A DNA stretch of 64,000 nucleotides from Triticum aestivum (taxonomy: Eukaryota; Streptophyta; Magnoliopsida; Poales; Poaceae). Below are positions 47,573 through 57,772 of the stretch, in pieces. The notes below the pieces were generated by a model. The model saw nothing but the letters and a program-made list of their open reading frames with translations, did not search any database and was not told where the DNA came from. Numbering within the stretch: position 1 is the stretch's first letter; each line of letters starts with the position of its first letter. The DNA lies in assembly GCF_018294505.1 (NCBI RefSeq), contig NC_057814.1:33651789-33715788 (forward strand). The letters are read 5' to 3'. The translations under genes were made by a program, and so were the position numbers.

Positions 47573-50090
47573 CTTCCCGTAATGGTATTTGTGTTCGTCC
47601 ACCTCCAAGAAATCATAATTTACATCGTCAGGCAGGTAATCTCCAAGATTGGTATAACCGGGCACCATCCTCGGATCATTAGCAACGATATCGCTAGACA
47701 CCTTGAGCGGGGGGCACGATTGGTTCGCTTGTTCACCGAGCTGGGCAATTATTTTCCTAGCTCGTCGTTCTGCTAACCTTCGATCACTGATAGTACTTCC
47801 TGACCGCTCCGCTTCGATATATACCTTTTCAGTAATGCGCTCATAGTTGGTTTTCGGCGGAGACTTTGGTGGTTTCTTCAGGGCAGCCAGAGTGCGCTTC
47901 GCTTTCACCGGATCTATTTTCTCCTCCGGAGGTGGATGTTTCTTTGCTTTCACCCCTTCAAAGAAGTTCGTCACTTCGGCTCGCACGATCTTCGCGTTTT
48001 CCTCCAGGCTCCTCTCGTATGGTAACTTTTCTGGAGTCTTCAGAGAAGGACGGAATCTGTATTGCCTCTCGCCTCTGGCTATACTGCTAGACGCTGGAGC
48101 AGACGGAGCGGCTGCGACTGTCTTCTTTCCTTTCTTACGAGGCGGAGGAGAAGGACTACGACGCGCCGGAGCAGCCGGAGCGGCGGCGGGTCTCTTCCGC
48201 CCTTGCTGACGAGGCGGGGAAGGAGGAGGCTGGCTGCTCGGGCGCGCCGGCGCAGGCGGAGAAGGAGGCGGAGTGCCGCCACGCGCCGAAGAAGGAGGCT
48301 GAGTGCCCTGATCACTCGCCGAAGGAGGAGGCGGAGGAGGAGGCAGAGTGCCCTGACTCGCCGGAGGAGGAGGAGGAGGCGGAGGCGTCCAGTTTGGAAG
48401 GTTGATGAGCTCCTTCCGCCATAGGCATGGAGTCTTCAGAGAAGAACCCAGCCGAGTCTCCCCATCACCCGTAGGGTGGTCAAGCTCGAGGTCCTCAAAT
48501 CCGTCCGTTATTTCATCCACCATCACCCTAGCATATCCTTCTGGAATCGGCCGGTAGTGATAGGTTGCGCTAGGTTCAGGAGGTAAAACAGAGCCAACAG
48601 CCGCCTTGACTTTGAATTTCATCCATTGCGTCATAAGGTGGCAATGTTGAGACTCCGTGATAGCATCCATGGGATAGCTAGCAGGATCCGTGAAGACAGG
48701 CTCGAGCTGAAGCTGCTCGGTGGAAGCCACGCTGCTTCTCCACTGAGATGGCGGGGTAGCCTCAGGGGAAGCTTCGGCAGGTCGTTTGCTGTGATTTACT
48801 TCTCGTTCCTCTTTCGCTTGTACCCTTGCGTGCAGCGCCTGCAGTTGGGTATGCTCCACTTTCTTCCTCCTCTCCTGGCATTTGTAACCGCCTGCTTCCG
48901 GAAACCCAGCCTTCCACGGAACGGAGCATGGCATGCCTCGTGTCCGTCCATGTTGCTCAGGATTCCCGAGGGCCATAGTGAGCTCGTCGTTCTCTCTGTC
49001 TGGAACGAACGTCCCTTGCTGTGCTGCATCGATATACTCCTGAAGCCTCGTGACGGGTATTCTCAGTTGCTCGTCTGTCCAAACGCACTTCCCTGATACA
49101 GGGTCCAAGGTTCCACCAACCCCGAAGAACCAAGTCCGGCAACGGTCTGGCCAGTTCAATGTCTCTAGTTCGACCCCTTTATCAATCAGGTCATTCTCAG
49201 CCTTGGCCCACAACGGCCGGGCTTTGAGGTAGCCACCTAACCCCGTGCAATGGTGATCCTTCTTCTTTGCAGCATTCCTCTTGTTTGTCACTGAGATCTT
49301 CTTACTCTTGTCTGATGTCTTGTGGGCCACAAATGCGGGCCAGTGATCTCTGATCTTCTCATACCGGCCAATGAATTCCGGTGTCTCTTCTTTGTCGACA
49401 TATTTTTTCAGCTCATTTTCCACCTCCTGAATAGTTCTGCCATCTTCTTAAGAGGATAAGACTTGATCATTTGCTCTTTAAGCGCGGTCCAAAGATCATC
49501 TTTCTGCATTCGTCGACATAAGACACCTCAGGGTCTTCTTTAGCAGGCTTTAACCATTGGTGGATGCTGATCGGGATCTTGTCCCTAACAAGAACCCCGC
49601 ACTGAGCAGCAAATGCTTCCTTTGTCCGGATGGGTTCAATCGGCATGCCATCGCGCGCGATTTCTATGATCTCAAACCTTTCATCCGAGCACAACTTTTT
49701 CTTCGGGCCTCGTCTCTTTACCGAAGTTGTGCTCGATCCGGAGGGCTAGAAAAGAGAAGAAAGACGAGAGTTCATTAATATGTGTACATACCGAAAACAA
49801 TTAATGCATCATTTAGCTATAGTCAGCACATGCTTAATTAATATATATACCTGGCCGGACTCCGTTCGGTCACCGGAGCCGTCATCACGGTGTCCTTCTT
49901 GCACCGACATTGGCTCACCGAAGCCATCATGATCATGTCCTTCCTCCTCCATTGTTCGATTACCGTAGTCTGCTTCTTCACCCTCTCCTTCCAGACCATC
50001 GGTGTTGTTGAGAAACGAGAAGACGACATCACTTCCTTGTGCGATTATGTCCCCCAACACCGCTTCTGTTGCTTCGTCTCGGGGGTCCAT

Positions 50091-51636
50091 AGTTTCTGCA
50101 AATATTTACAACATGGCAATTATTATTCAAACAAGACAGATGGATATATTATTGGCAAACCTAGAACTAGCTAGCTAATCACAATAAGGAATCATATTAG
50201 TGGCCTCGACGCTGCTTCTCTAGGGTTTGGGGTGGCCTCGATCGGCAACGCTTCAAGGGTTTGGGGTGGCCTCGACAACGCTTCAAGGGCTTGGGGTGGC
50301 CTCGACGACAACGCTCTTTTAACTTGGTAAATTTGGGTGGCCTCGAGAGAGTTTGTCGGGTAGGGATGCGGCGGGACGGGTAGGAGACTGACATCGTTTT
50401 TTTCTAGGGTTTGAGTGTCCTCGAGAGTTTTGGTCGAGCGAGAGGGCCGGGGGGTGCTCCCGTGGTATAAGTTATCACGGTCGAGAGGGGGTATATATCG
50501 ACCCTCAGCGTTCCTCGACCCTCGACCCCTCGACCACCCTCGCCCCTCGAACCCTCGACGACCCTCGACCCCTCGGTGACCCTGGACCCTATGCCCTAGT
50601 TCCCGACCCTCGACCGCTCGGCAATCCTTGACACCCTCATTCCCGATAAAAAAGAAGAAAAAAAAAGAGGAGAAGAAGAAGGAATAGAGGAGTAGAAGAA
50701 AAAATAGATCTCCACTCCTCTGTTCCTTCTTCTTCTCCTCTATTTTTCTTCTTCTTCTTCCTCTTCTTATTTTTTCCGACGTCCCCCCTCATGTCACGTC
50801 CGACGCCCCCCCCCCCCCCGCCTCATGTAATGTCCGACGTCCCCCCTCACTTTAACAAAGAACTACCTTAAAAAAAGACTTGCTTCACCGCGGGTGCTCG
50901 ATCGGTGCGACGTGGACTCGGTGGAAACACTTTATGAAAATGCGGTGGTGGCCGGGCCGGCGGTTTTCTTTTCCTTCTTCATTTTTCCTTTCTTTTTTCT
51001 TATATGTTTGTTTTCATTTTCACTCTACATTTTCGTACATATGAAAAAAATAAAGTTTCTATACAAAAGTGCACAATTTTTATGAACAAATTACAACATC
51101 TAAATTAACTACACATCTAAATAAATATAACTACACATCTGAAATTTTCCTAATCTTAAAACTAAGCTAAACATAAACTAAAATAATCTAAAAACATGTA
51201 AAAATCTAAAAATAGCATCTAAAAACATCTAAAAAAACATCTAAAAACATGTAAAAAGCACGGCGCAGGGGTGGAGGGGCACGGCAGAGGGGCTGGATCC
51301 GGCTCCGGCGGGGCAGGGCAGGGGCGCAGGGGTGCGGGACAGGGGAGGGGCGCGGGAGCAGGCTGGTGCTCACAGGGGGCGGCGGGGCATGGTGGGCGAG
51401 TGTCGATGCCGTCATCGAGGCAGGGGGCGTCAGCGGCGGCGGCGGCGACGTTGAGCAGCCTGACGGCGTCGATGGCGGTGGCGACGGCGACGTTGAGCAG
51501 CCTGACAGCGTCGATGGCCGCGGCGACGGCGACGTTGAGCAGCCTGACGGCGTCGGTGGCGGCGGCGACCGCAAGGTGGAGCAGGGGCGTCGGGGGAGAA
51601 GAAGTGATGGATTTCGTCGAAACTGCTAAGTGTTTT
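50091..51636 (-). other. Leader, intron and low-complexity DNA of CACTA-B gene 2
   Basis: Includes four copies of a 'ggtttggggtggcctcga' type repeat (50220-50340), a CTCGACC-rich stretch (50500-50640), purine and pyrimidine runs (50650-50770), a C run near 50811 and an AT-rich part (51050-51250). The leader near the promoter holds a 42-bp direct repeat three times (about 51439-51564, core GACGTTGAGCAGCCTGAC). A likely leader donor is CCCCCT|GTGAGC (minus strand, about 51375). Confidence 0.55.
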
Positions 51637-51965
51637 CTTATATACCTAGGGCATTGGTACCGGTTCGTGGCACCAACCGGGACCAATGCCACCCTTTAGT
51701 CCCGGTTGGTACCACCAATCGGGACCAAAGGTCTCTTTTCAGCAGCCCAAAGGGCGGGAAGCAGAGGCCTTTGGTCCCGGTTGGTGGCACCAACCGGGAC
51801 TAAAGGGGGGCATTTGTCCCGGTTGCTGCCACGAACCGAGACCAATGCCCCCCTTTAGTGTCGGTCGGTGCTACCAACCGGGACCAAAGGCCTTGCACAG
51901 CGGCGTGGTGGTGGGAGTTTAGTCCCACATTGCTAGTTGAGAGTGTTCGACACCTCTTTATAAGC
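51637..51965 (-). promoter_or_regulatory. Internal CACTA-B promoter packed with subterminal-type repeats
   Basis: TATATAAG (minus strand, 51644-51637) stands at the start of the gene 2 leader. Immediately upstream, 51650-51900 holds about six inverted pairs of 'ttggtcccggttggt' / 'accaaccgggacc', the same motif as at the element ends. A second TATA-like CTTATAAAG lies near 51957. Confidence 0.6.
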
Positions 51966-52129
51966 TCGGTTGCCTCTTCCCTCTCGAACTCCACTGAATT
52001 TCAGGCCTATGGGCCCAATCTAACTCTACTATGCCTGTCAGCCTACTGGGCCTTCTGCGGGCCTGAATCCTGGCCCATGGATGGGTTTCTAGTTGTATTC
52101 AGGCCGTGGTGGCCCAGTAGGTGGCATTT

Positions 52130-52660
52130 TTTTTATTTTTTCCCAGTTTTTTTGTTTTCTTTTTTGCTTTATTTATTTTGTTTTGTTTCTACTTACAACA
52201 AAATACTTATTTATTTTATTTTATTTTGTTTCTAATTACTTATTTATTTTATTTTATGATAGTTCTTTTTGCTATTAAAGTTTCTAACAAAAAAGTTCTT
52301 TATGAACATTCTTTTTGCTTTTAATGATTTTGAATAGAAAATACTTTGATAATTTTAGTTGCATCAATTTTATATAATTTTAGTTTCAATAATACTAGAG
52401 GTTGCTTATAATGTTTTGAACAAAAATTACTTTGATAATTTTAGTTTCATAAATTTCATTGATGTTATTAAAGTTTATTTTATTTTATTTTATTTTGTTT
52501 CTACTTATATTTTTTATTGAAGTTTATATTATTCTGTTTCTAATTACTTATTTATTTTATTTTATGAGAATTATTTTTCTATTAAAGTTTGTAACAAAAA
52601 AGTTCTTTATGAAAATTCTTTTTGCTTTTAATGATTTTGAACAGAAAATACTTTGATAAT
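52130..52660. other. AT-rich, T-rich low-complexity segment of CACTA-B
   Basis: Runs of TTTATTTTATTTTG and related repeats, with two similar blocks (about 52200-52340 and 52505-52650) sharing AAAAAAGTTCTTTATGAA. Open frames here are made of Phe/Leu/Tyr codons from T runs and are not believed. Confidence 0.6.
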
Positions 52661-53935
52661 TCATCATTTCACCCACATAGCATGTGCAAGAAAGTAGAGA
52701 GGGTTACGGCAAAAACGGACAATCTCTTTCGAAGTATCAGGGTTTCATACGGAAACTCGTCTGTTATAAAGGGATTTCATTTTTTGAACTTATTTGAACT
52801 CCATAGTTTTTCTGTGTTCAAAATGCACCATTCAAAGCCACATCATCAATTTTCAACCCTTTTTGACTTCATTTGTTATTTTTCATGCATTTACTCATTA
52901 TTTTGAGCTATAAGACCCTGAAATTGAAAAGCATTTCAAATGAACTCTAAAAAGGTTGAAAGTTGGCATGGTATCATCATTTCATCCACATAGCATGTGC
53001 AAGAAAGTAGAGAGGGTTACGGCAAAAACTGGATGCACTTCGTGTACAAAACGGACAATCTCTTTCAAAGTATCAGGGTTTCATACAGAAACTCGTCTGT
53101 TACAAAGGGATTTCATTTTTTTGAACTTATTTGAACTCCATAGTTTTTGTGTGTTCAAAATGCACCATTCAAAGCCACATCATCAATTTTCAACCCTTTC
53201 TGACTTCATTTTTATTTTTCATGCATTTACTGATTATTTTGAGCTATAAGACCCTGAAATTGAAAAGCATTTCAAATGAACTCTGAAAAGGTTGAAAGTT
53301 GGCATGGTATCATCATTTCATCCACATAGCATGTGCAAGAAAGTAGAGAGGGTTACGGCAAAAGCTGGATGCACTTCGTGTACAAAACGGACAATCTCTT
53401 TCGAAGTATCGGGGTTTCATACGGAAACTCGTCTGTTACAAAGGGATTTCATTTTTTTGAACTTATTTGAAGTCCATAGTTTTTCTGTGTTCAAAATGCA
53501 CCATTCAAAGCCACATCATCAATTTTCAACCCTTTCTGACTTCATTTGTTATTTTTCATGCATTTACTGATTATTTTGAGCTATAAGACCCTGAAATTGA
53601 AAAGCATTTCAAATGAACTCTGAAAAGGTTGAAAGTTGGCATGGTATCATCATTTCATCCACATAGCATGTGCAAGAAAGTAGAGAGGGTTACGGCAAAA
53701 ATTGGAGGCACTTCGTGTACAAAACTGACAATCTCTTTCGAAGTATTAGGGTCTCATACAGAAACTCGTCTGTTAGAAAGGGATTTCATTTTTTTTAACT
53801 TATTTGAACTCCAGACTTTTTCTGTGTTCAAAATGCACCATTCAAAGCCACATCATCAATTTTCAACCCTTTCTGACTTCATTTGTTATTTTTCATGCAT
53901 TTACTGATTGTTTTGAGCTATAAGACCAAGAAATT
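52661..53935 (-). repeat. Tandem repeat of about 313-337 bp in CACTA-B, four copies
   Basis: Units start with TCATCATTTCA at 52661, 52974, 53310 and 53647. The sequence is the reverse complement of the repeat at 30873-31728 in CACTA-A. Unit 1 lacks about 23 bp that the others have (the 'tggatgcacttcgtgtac' part). The last unit ends near 53935. Short open frames recur in each unit but are a by-product of the repeat. Confidence 0.9.
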
Positions 53936-54077
53936 GAAGGCAACATATAGCTCTCATGAATAGATAAGTGACCAAATTAATAGAAGTTCATCATCACATT
54001 AAAACCAAAGTACATACATAGTTCTCATTGAACAACATATAGCTCTCCAAAGCATATAATTAAACCATACATTGAAA

Positions 54078-54524
54078 TTATGTAAAACATTTCAATGCAA
54101 CAACAAATGCGATCATAATCGCAACCAAGGTAACAATTGATCCAACTGCATAATGATACCAAGCCTCGGTATGAATGGCATATTTTCTAATCTTTCTAAT
54201 CTTCAACCGCATTGCATCCATCTTGATCTTGTGATCATCGACGACATCCGCCACATGCAACTCCAATATCATCTTCTCCTCCTCAATTTTTTTATTTTTT
54301 CCTTGAAGTAATTGTTTTGTTCTTCAGCTAAATTTAACCTCTCGACAATAGGGTCGGTTGGAATTTCTGGTTCAACCACCTCCTAGATAAATAAAATCTA
54401 TGTCACGTTGGTCGGCATAATTGTCATAAACAATAAATGAACCAAATAGTTATAAAAAGATAATATATACCACATCCGAATCATAGATAGGACGAGCGCC
54501 GACGGGGGCGGATACCAAAACCAT
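54078..54524 (-). pseudogene. Small membrane protein frame of CACTA-B
   Basis: Proposed exons on the minus strand are 54471-54524 (ATG at 54524, 18 codons) and 54078-54382, with donor GTG|GTATAT and acceptor TCTAG|GAGG in phase. The second exon encodes a charged helical region (PTDPIVERLNLAEEQNN, then KIKMDAMRLKIRKIRK) and a single C-terminal membrane segment (about IVTLVAIMIAFVVALKCF). One A appears to be missing in the A run at 54288-54294, since the upstream and downstream parts are in different frames. The intact 64-codon part starts at MILELHVADVVDD. It occupies the place that the transposase gene has in CACTA-A and shares its end promoter. I recognise no function. A tail-anchored protein is an inference. 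Confidence 0.5.
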
Positions 54525-54599
54525 CGCACTATATAATAACAAGGAATAATAAAAGTAAGAAAATTAGACAAGTATCTATCTGAAGTAAGAATTTTTTTC

Positions 54600-54895
54600 T
54601 TTCAGAAAGAAGATAAGAAGAAGAGGCTCACCACGGTGGTGCTGGCGACGAGATCGGTGCGGGCGATCGACGGCGGTGAAGACGGGGACGAGACGTGACG
54701 GACCGCTAAACCTAGACAAATCTCAGGGAAAATGGAGCTCGGAGGTCGAGTTTCGAGAGGAGAAAGATTAACTAGTATGGCTCAGACATTTCATCGAACA
54801 CCTCGTGTTCATAGGAGGTGAGCTAGAGCACCCAAATGCCCTCCCCTCGTCGGCCAGAAAAAACAGAGCATTGTGGAGTGCTCTGCCGTGGCGAT
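54600..54895 (-). promoter_or_regulatory. End promoter leader of CACTA-B
   Basis: On the minus strand: TATATACC near 54900, GAGGTGTTCGATGAAATG near 54800, the GC-rich leader near 54650-54710 and a donor CGTG|GTGAGCC near 54635. All have counterparts at 11491-11980 in CACTA-A. Confidence 0.6.
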
Positions 54896-55206
54896 GGGGT
54901 ATATATAGGCAACTCATTTGTCCCGGTTCGTGGCTGGAACCGGGACTAAATCCCAGCCTTCTGTCCCGGTTCAAGCCAAGAACAGGGACCAATGGTTGTG
55001 GGCCAGGAGCGAGGCCCATTGGTCCCGGTTCATGCCTCGAACCGGGACAAATGGGTCCATACGAACCGGGACCAATGCCCACGAGGCCCCGGCCGGCCCC
55101 CTGGGCTCACGAACCGGGACGAATGCCCTGATGGGTCCCGGTTCGTGACTGAACCGGGACTAATGGGCTTGCCATGCCCGAACCAAAGCCCTTTTTTCTA
55201 CTAGTG
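54896..55206. repeat. Right terminus and subterminal repeats of CACTA-B
   Basis: Copies of 'tcccggttc' and 'gaaccgggac' alternate through the segment, ending in CTACTAGTG at 55206. Confidence 0.85.
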
Positions 55207-56253
55207 CCCCCACGCACCATCCCGCCGGACCACCCCGACGAGACATCCCTCTGGTGAGCCTCTCCTCCTCCGAGCTGCTGCCGGTGCTTACCATCATGCT
55301 TATGCTAAATTTCACCAAGTCTGAAAACTGTTGTTATGTAACTTTGCATTTTTTCCTTGATGCTAGCCTCAAATCTGTAGCTCAAATGAACATGTTTAGT
55401 AAGGAGATTTTGTTAAGGGTAACTAGTATATTCTTTCCATACCTTTTGTTGCCATGTAGGACTCCTATAGCATATCTAAAGCATGCTCTAAAGTGGTCAT
55501 CCGGATAAAAACTATTCTGAATTTAATAAAAAATATTACAGTGGTAAACAGTGCTCATCAAGTGTATGATGAAATGCTAGAGGGCTCTAGGAATTTTAGG
55601 AACTTTTGATAATTTTTGTGGTCAGGTGTTGATGCACAAAAGAGAGTCTGGCAAAGTTTCAAATTTTTTTGGAGCAATTTAAATTGGGCTTTGACCATGG
55701 AGTTTGAATCTGGTCCAAATTTGAACTGATTGATATTTGAGAACTATGGAACCAAATGTTTTTGCTGGAATGGGTTGTGGGTACTGTCAAATAGATGGAG
55801 TAATTTTTGTGGGTACAAAAGAATTAGGGAGAATATAGCACCTTTGCAAATCAAAGAACCATTTTTTGCATTAGAGTTCATTTTGTATTTGCTATATTTC
55901 TGCCATGCCATGCTATGTTTGTTGCATCAAATATCTATGAGATGTTAGATGGATAGATAGATATTTTCAGATGGATGGATGATCATTTTGTCTTTAGAGT
56001 TTATTTAGAGTTCATTTTGATGTTCATTGAAGAAATTTTTGTTGTGGCAAAGTTATGAAATTTAGAGCTTTTGACCTTATATGGCAAAGTTGTGGCAAAC
56101 ATAACCCCGATATATAACTTGGATTTTGAGGCATATGAAAATATGAGAGAGAGAGGGTCGTTAAAACATAACCCCGATAACTTCGACATGAGGGGGTCGT
56201 TAAAACATAACCCCTATAACTTCGACATGAGGGGGGGGTCGTTAAAACATAAC
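55207..56253 (+). other. Probable leader and intron of CACTA-A gene 2
   Basis: A GC-rich start (CACGCACCATCCCGCC...) leads to a likely donor CCTCT|GGTGAGCC near 55254. The rest is AT-rich with no supported frame. At 56155-56253 a unit of about 43 bp (core GGTCGTTAAAACATAACCCC) is repeated two and a half times. The Athila-like element then inserts. Confidence 0.45.
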
Positions 56254-57772
56254 TGATAACCCACAAGTATAGGGGATCAATTGTAGCTCTTTTCGATAAG
56301 TAAGAGTGTCGAATCCAACGAGGATCAGAAGGAAATGACAAGTAGTTTTCAGTAAGGTAATGTCTGCAAGTGCTGAAATTGTAAGTAGTGGAGTAGTTTG
56401 ATAGCAAGATAACTTGTAACGAGCAAGTAACGATAGTAGTAACAAATATGCAGAAAGGTAGACCAATCCTTTTAAGGCAAAGGACAGGACAAAACGGTCT
56501 CTTATGATAAGCAAAGCGTTCTTGAGGGTACACGGGAACTTTATCTAGTCACTTCATCATGTTGGTTTAATTCGTGTTCGCTACTTTGATAATTTGATAT
56601 GTGGGTGGACCGGTGCTTAGGTGTTGTTCTTACTTGAACAAACCTCCTACTTATGATTAACCCTCCCGCAAGCATCCACAACTACGAGAAAAGTATTAAA
56701 AATAAATTCTAACCATAGCATTAAAGTTTTGGATCCAATCGGTCCCTTACGGAATAGCGCATAAACTAGGGTTTAAGCTTCTGTCACTCTCGCAACCCAT
56801 AATCTAATTGCTACTACACAATGCATTCCCTTAGGCCCAAATATGGTGAAGTGTCATGTAGTCGACGTTCACGTGACACCACAAAGGGAATAACAACATA
56901 CATACCATCAAAATATTGAACACATATTAAATTCACATGATTACATGCAACATGATTTCTCCCGTAACCTCAAGAACAAAAGTAACTAATCACAAATGAT
57001 AAACATGCTCATGATCAGAGGAGTATTAAATAGCATAACGGATATGAACATATAATCTTCCATCAAATAAACCATATAGTAATCAACTACAAGATGTAAT
57101 CAACACTACTAGTCACCCACAAGCACCAATCTATAGTTCCGGTTACAAGATTGAACGCAAGAGATGAACTAGGGTTTGAGCTAAGATGGTGCTGTTGAAG
57201 ATGTTGATGGAGATTGCCCTCCCCAAGATGGGACAGTTGTTGGCGATGATGATGACGATGATTTCCCCCTCCGGGATGGAAGTTCCCCCGGCGGAATCGC
57301 TCCGCTGGAGGGCAAAAGTGCTCCTGCCCAAGTTACGCCTCGAGATGGCGGCGCTCCATCCCGAAAGTCCTCCCGTTATTATTTTTCTAGGTAAAATGAC
57401 TTATATACCAGAAGATGGGCACCGAAGGTGTGCCAAGGAGGGCATAACCCACCAGGGCACGCCTGGGCTCCCTGGCGCGCCCAGGTGGGTTGTGCCCTCC
57501 TGGAGGGCCCCCTCTGGTAGCTATTTGCTCCAATAATTCTTAAATATTCCATAAAAAATCTCCGTGAAGTTTCACCTTGTTTAGAGTTGTGCAGAATAGG
57601 TAGCCTGATGTAGCTTTTTCAGGTCCAGATTTCCAGCTGCCGGAATTCTCCCTCTTGGTGTGTACCTTGCATATTATGAGAGAAAAGGCATTAGAATTAC
57701 TCCAGAAGGCATTACTATGGATAAAAAATTATAAATAACAGTAAGAAAACATGATGCAAAATGGACGTATCA
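56254..57772 (-). repeat. 3' LTR of the Athila-like element
   Basis: On the minus strand it starts TGATACGTCCATTTTGC and ends GTGGGTTATCA, 1519 bp. The bases after it (57773 on, ACTCCCCAAAGCTTAG) are the inverse of a polypurine tract CTAAGCTTTGGGGAGT. A GC-rich palindrome (57440-57500, 'cacgcctgggctccctggcgcgcc') lies before the putative TATA (minus strand TATATAAG, about 57402-57409). Confidence 0.88.

Larger units (their letters stand above)
32658..50090 (-). pseudogene. CACTA gene 2: proline-rich protein with C-terminal Ulp1 protease domain
   Basis: Proposed exons on the minus strand: 49851-50090 (ATG at 50090, acidic), 47573-49745 joined across the array to 33732-33959, 33473-33646, 33270-33380, 33112-33178, 32886-32985 and 32658-32783. 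Donor and acceptor phases agree. The N-terminal half resembles plant Ptta/En/Spm Transposase_24-type proteins (RDHWPAFVAHKTSDKSKK, KARPLWAKAENDL, WPDRCRTWFFGVGG). The middle is a Pro/Ala/Lys-rich linker with runs of eight prolines (48290-48400). The C-terminus has Ulp1/C48 protease marks: FHYILLEI (His), VIILDSR (Asp) and ANDYCGYYVCEF (Cys). Family role would be cleavage of SUMO-like conjugates. The reading frame continues through the insertion site once the array and one cttcc are removed. Other lesions: a one-base loss near 49420, TGA at 33145-33147 and TAA at 32896-32898. Confidence 0.82.
32076..55206 (-). mobile_element. CACTA-B: CACTA transposon with a Ulp1-type gene, no transposase
   Basis: The termini are CACTAGTAGAAAAAGGGCC at 32076 and its inverse (GGGC...TTTTTTCTACTAGTG) ending at 55206. 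Both flanks read ccc (32073-32075, 55207-55209), consistent with a 3-bp duplication in C-rich sequence. Removing the later retrotransposon array leaves about 9.5 kb. Reading from the right end on the minus strand: terminus, end promoter, small membrane-protein frame, four tandem repeats, internal promoter, gene 2 with a Ulp1-like C-terminus, left terminus. I find no TNP2 sequence, so it would need transposase from another copy. It is inverted relative to CACTA-A, which it interrupts. Confidence 0.8.

Noticed and set aside
48062..48424. Arg-rich + strand frame
   Set aside because: It is the reverse of the proline-rich linker of the Ulp1 gene on the minus strand.
51219..51692. Ala/Pro-rich minus-strand frame with a 14-residue repeat
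   Set aside because: It starts upstream of the TATA box of gene 2 and covers a GC-rich leader. The 42-bp repeat makes it look coding.
52093..52656. Phe/Leu-rich + strand frames
   Set aside because: They are translations of T-rich low-complexity DNA.
11230..55206. Pairing the termini at 11230 and 55206 as one CACTA element
   Set aside because: Their first 25 bases are very similar. But the flanks do not match (tgc versus ccc), whereas 32076 and 55206 share ccc, and the gene order of 32076-55206 is that of a complete element.
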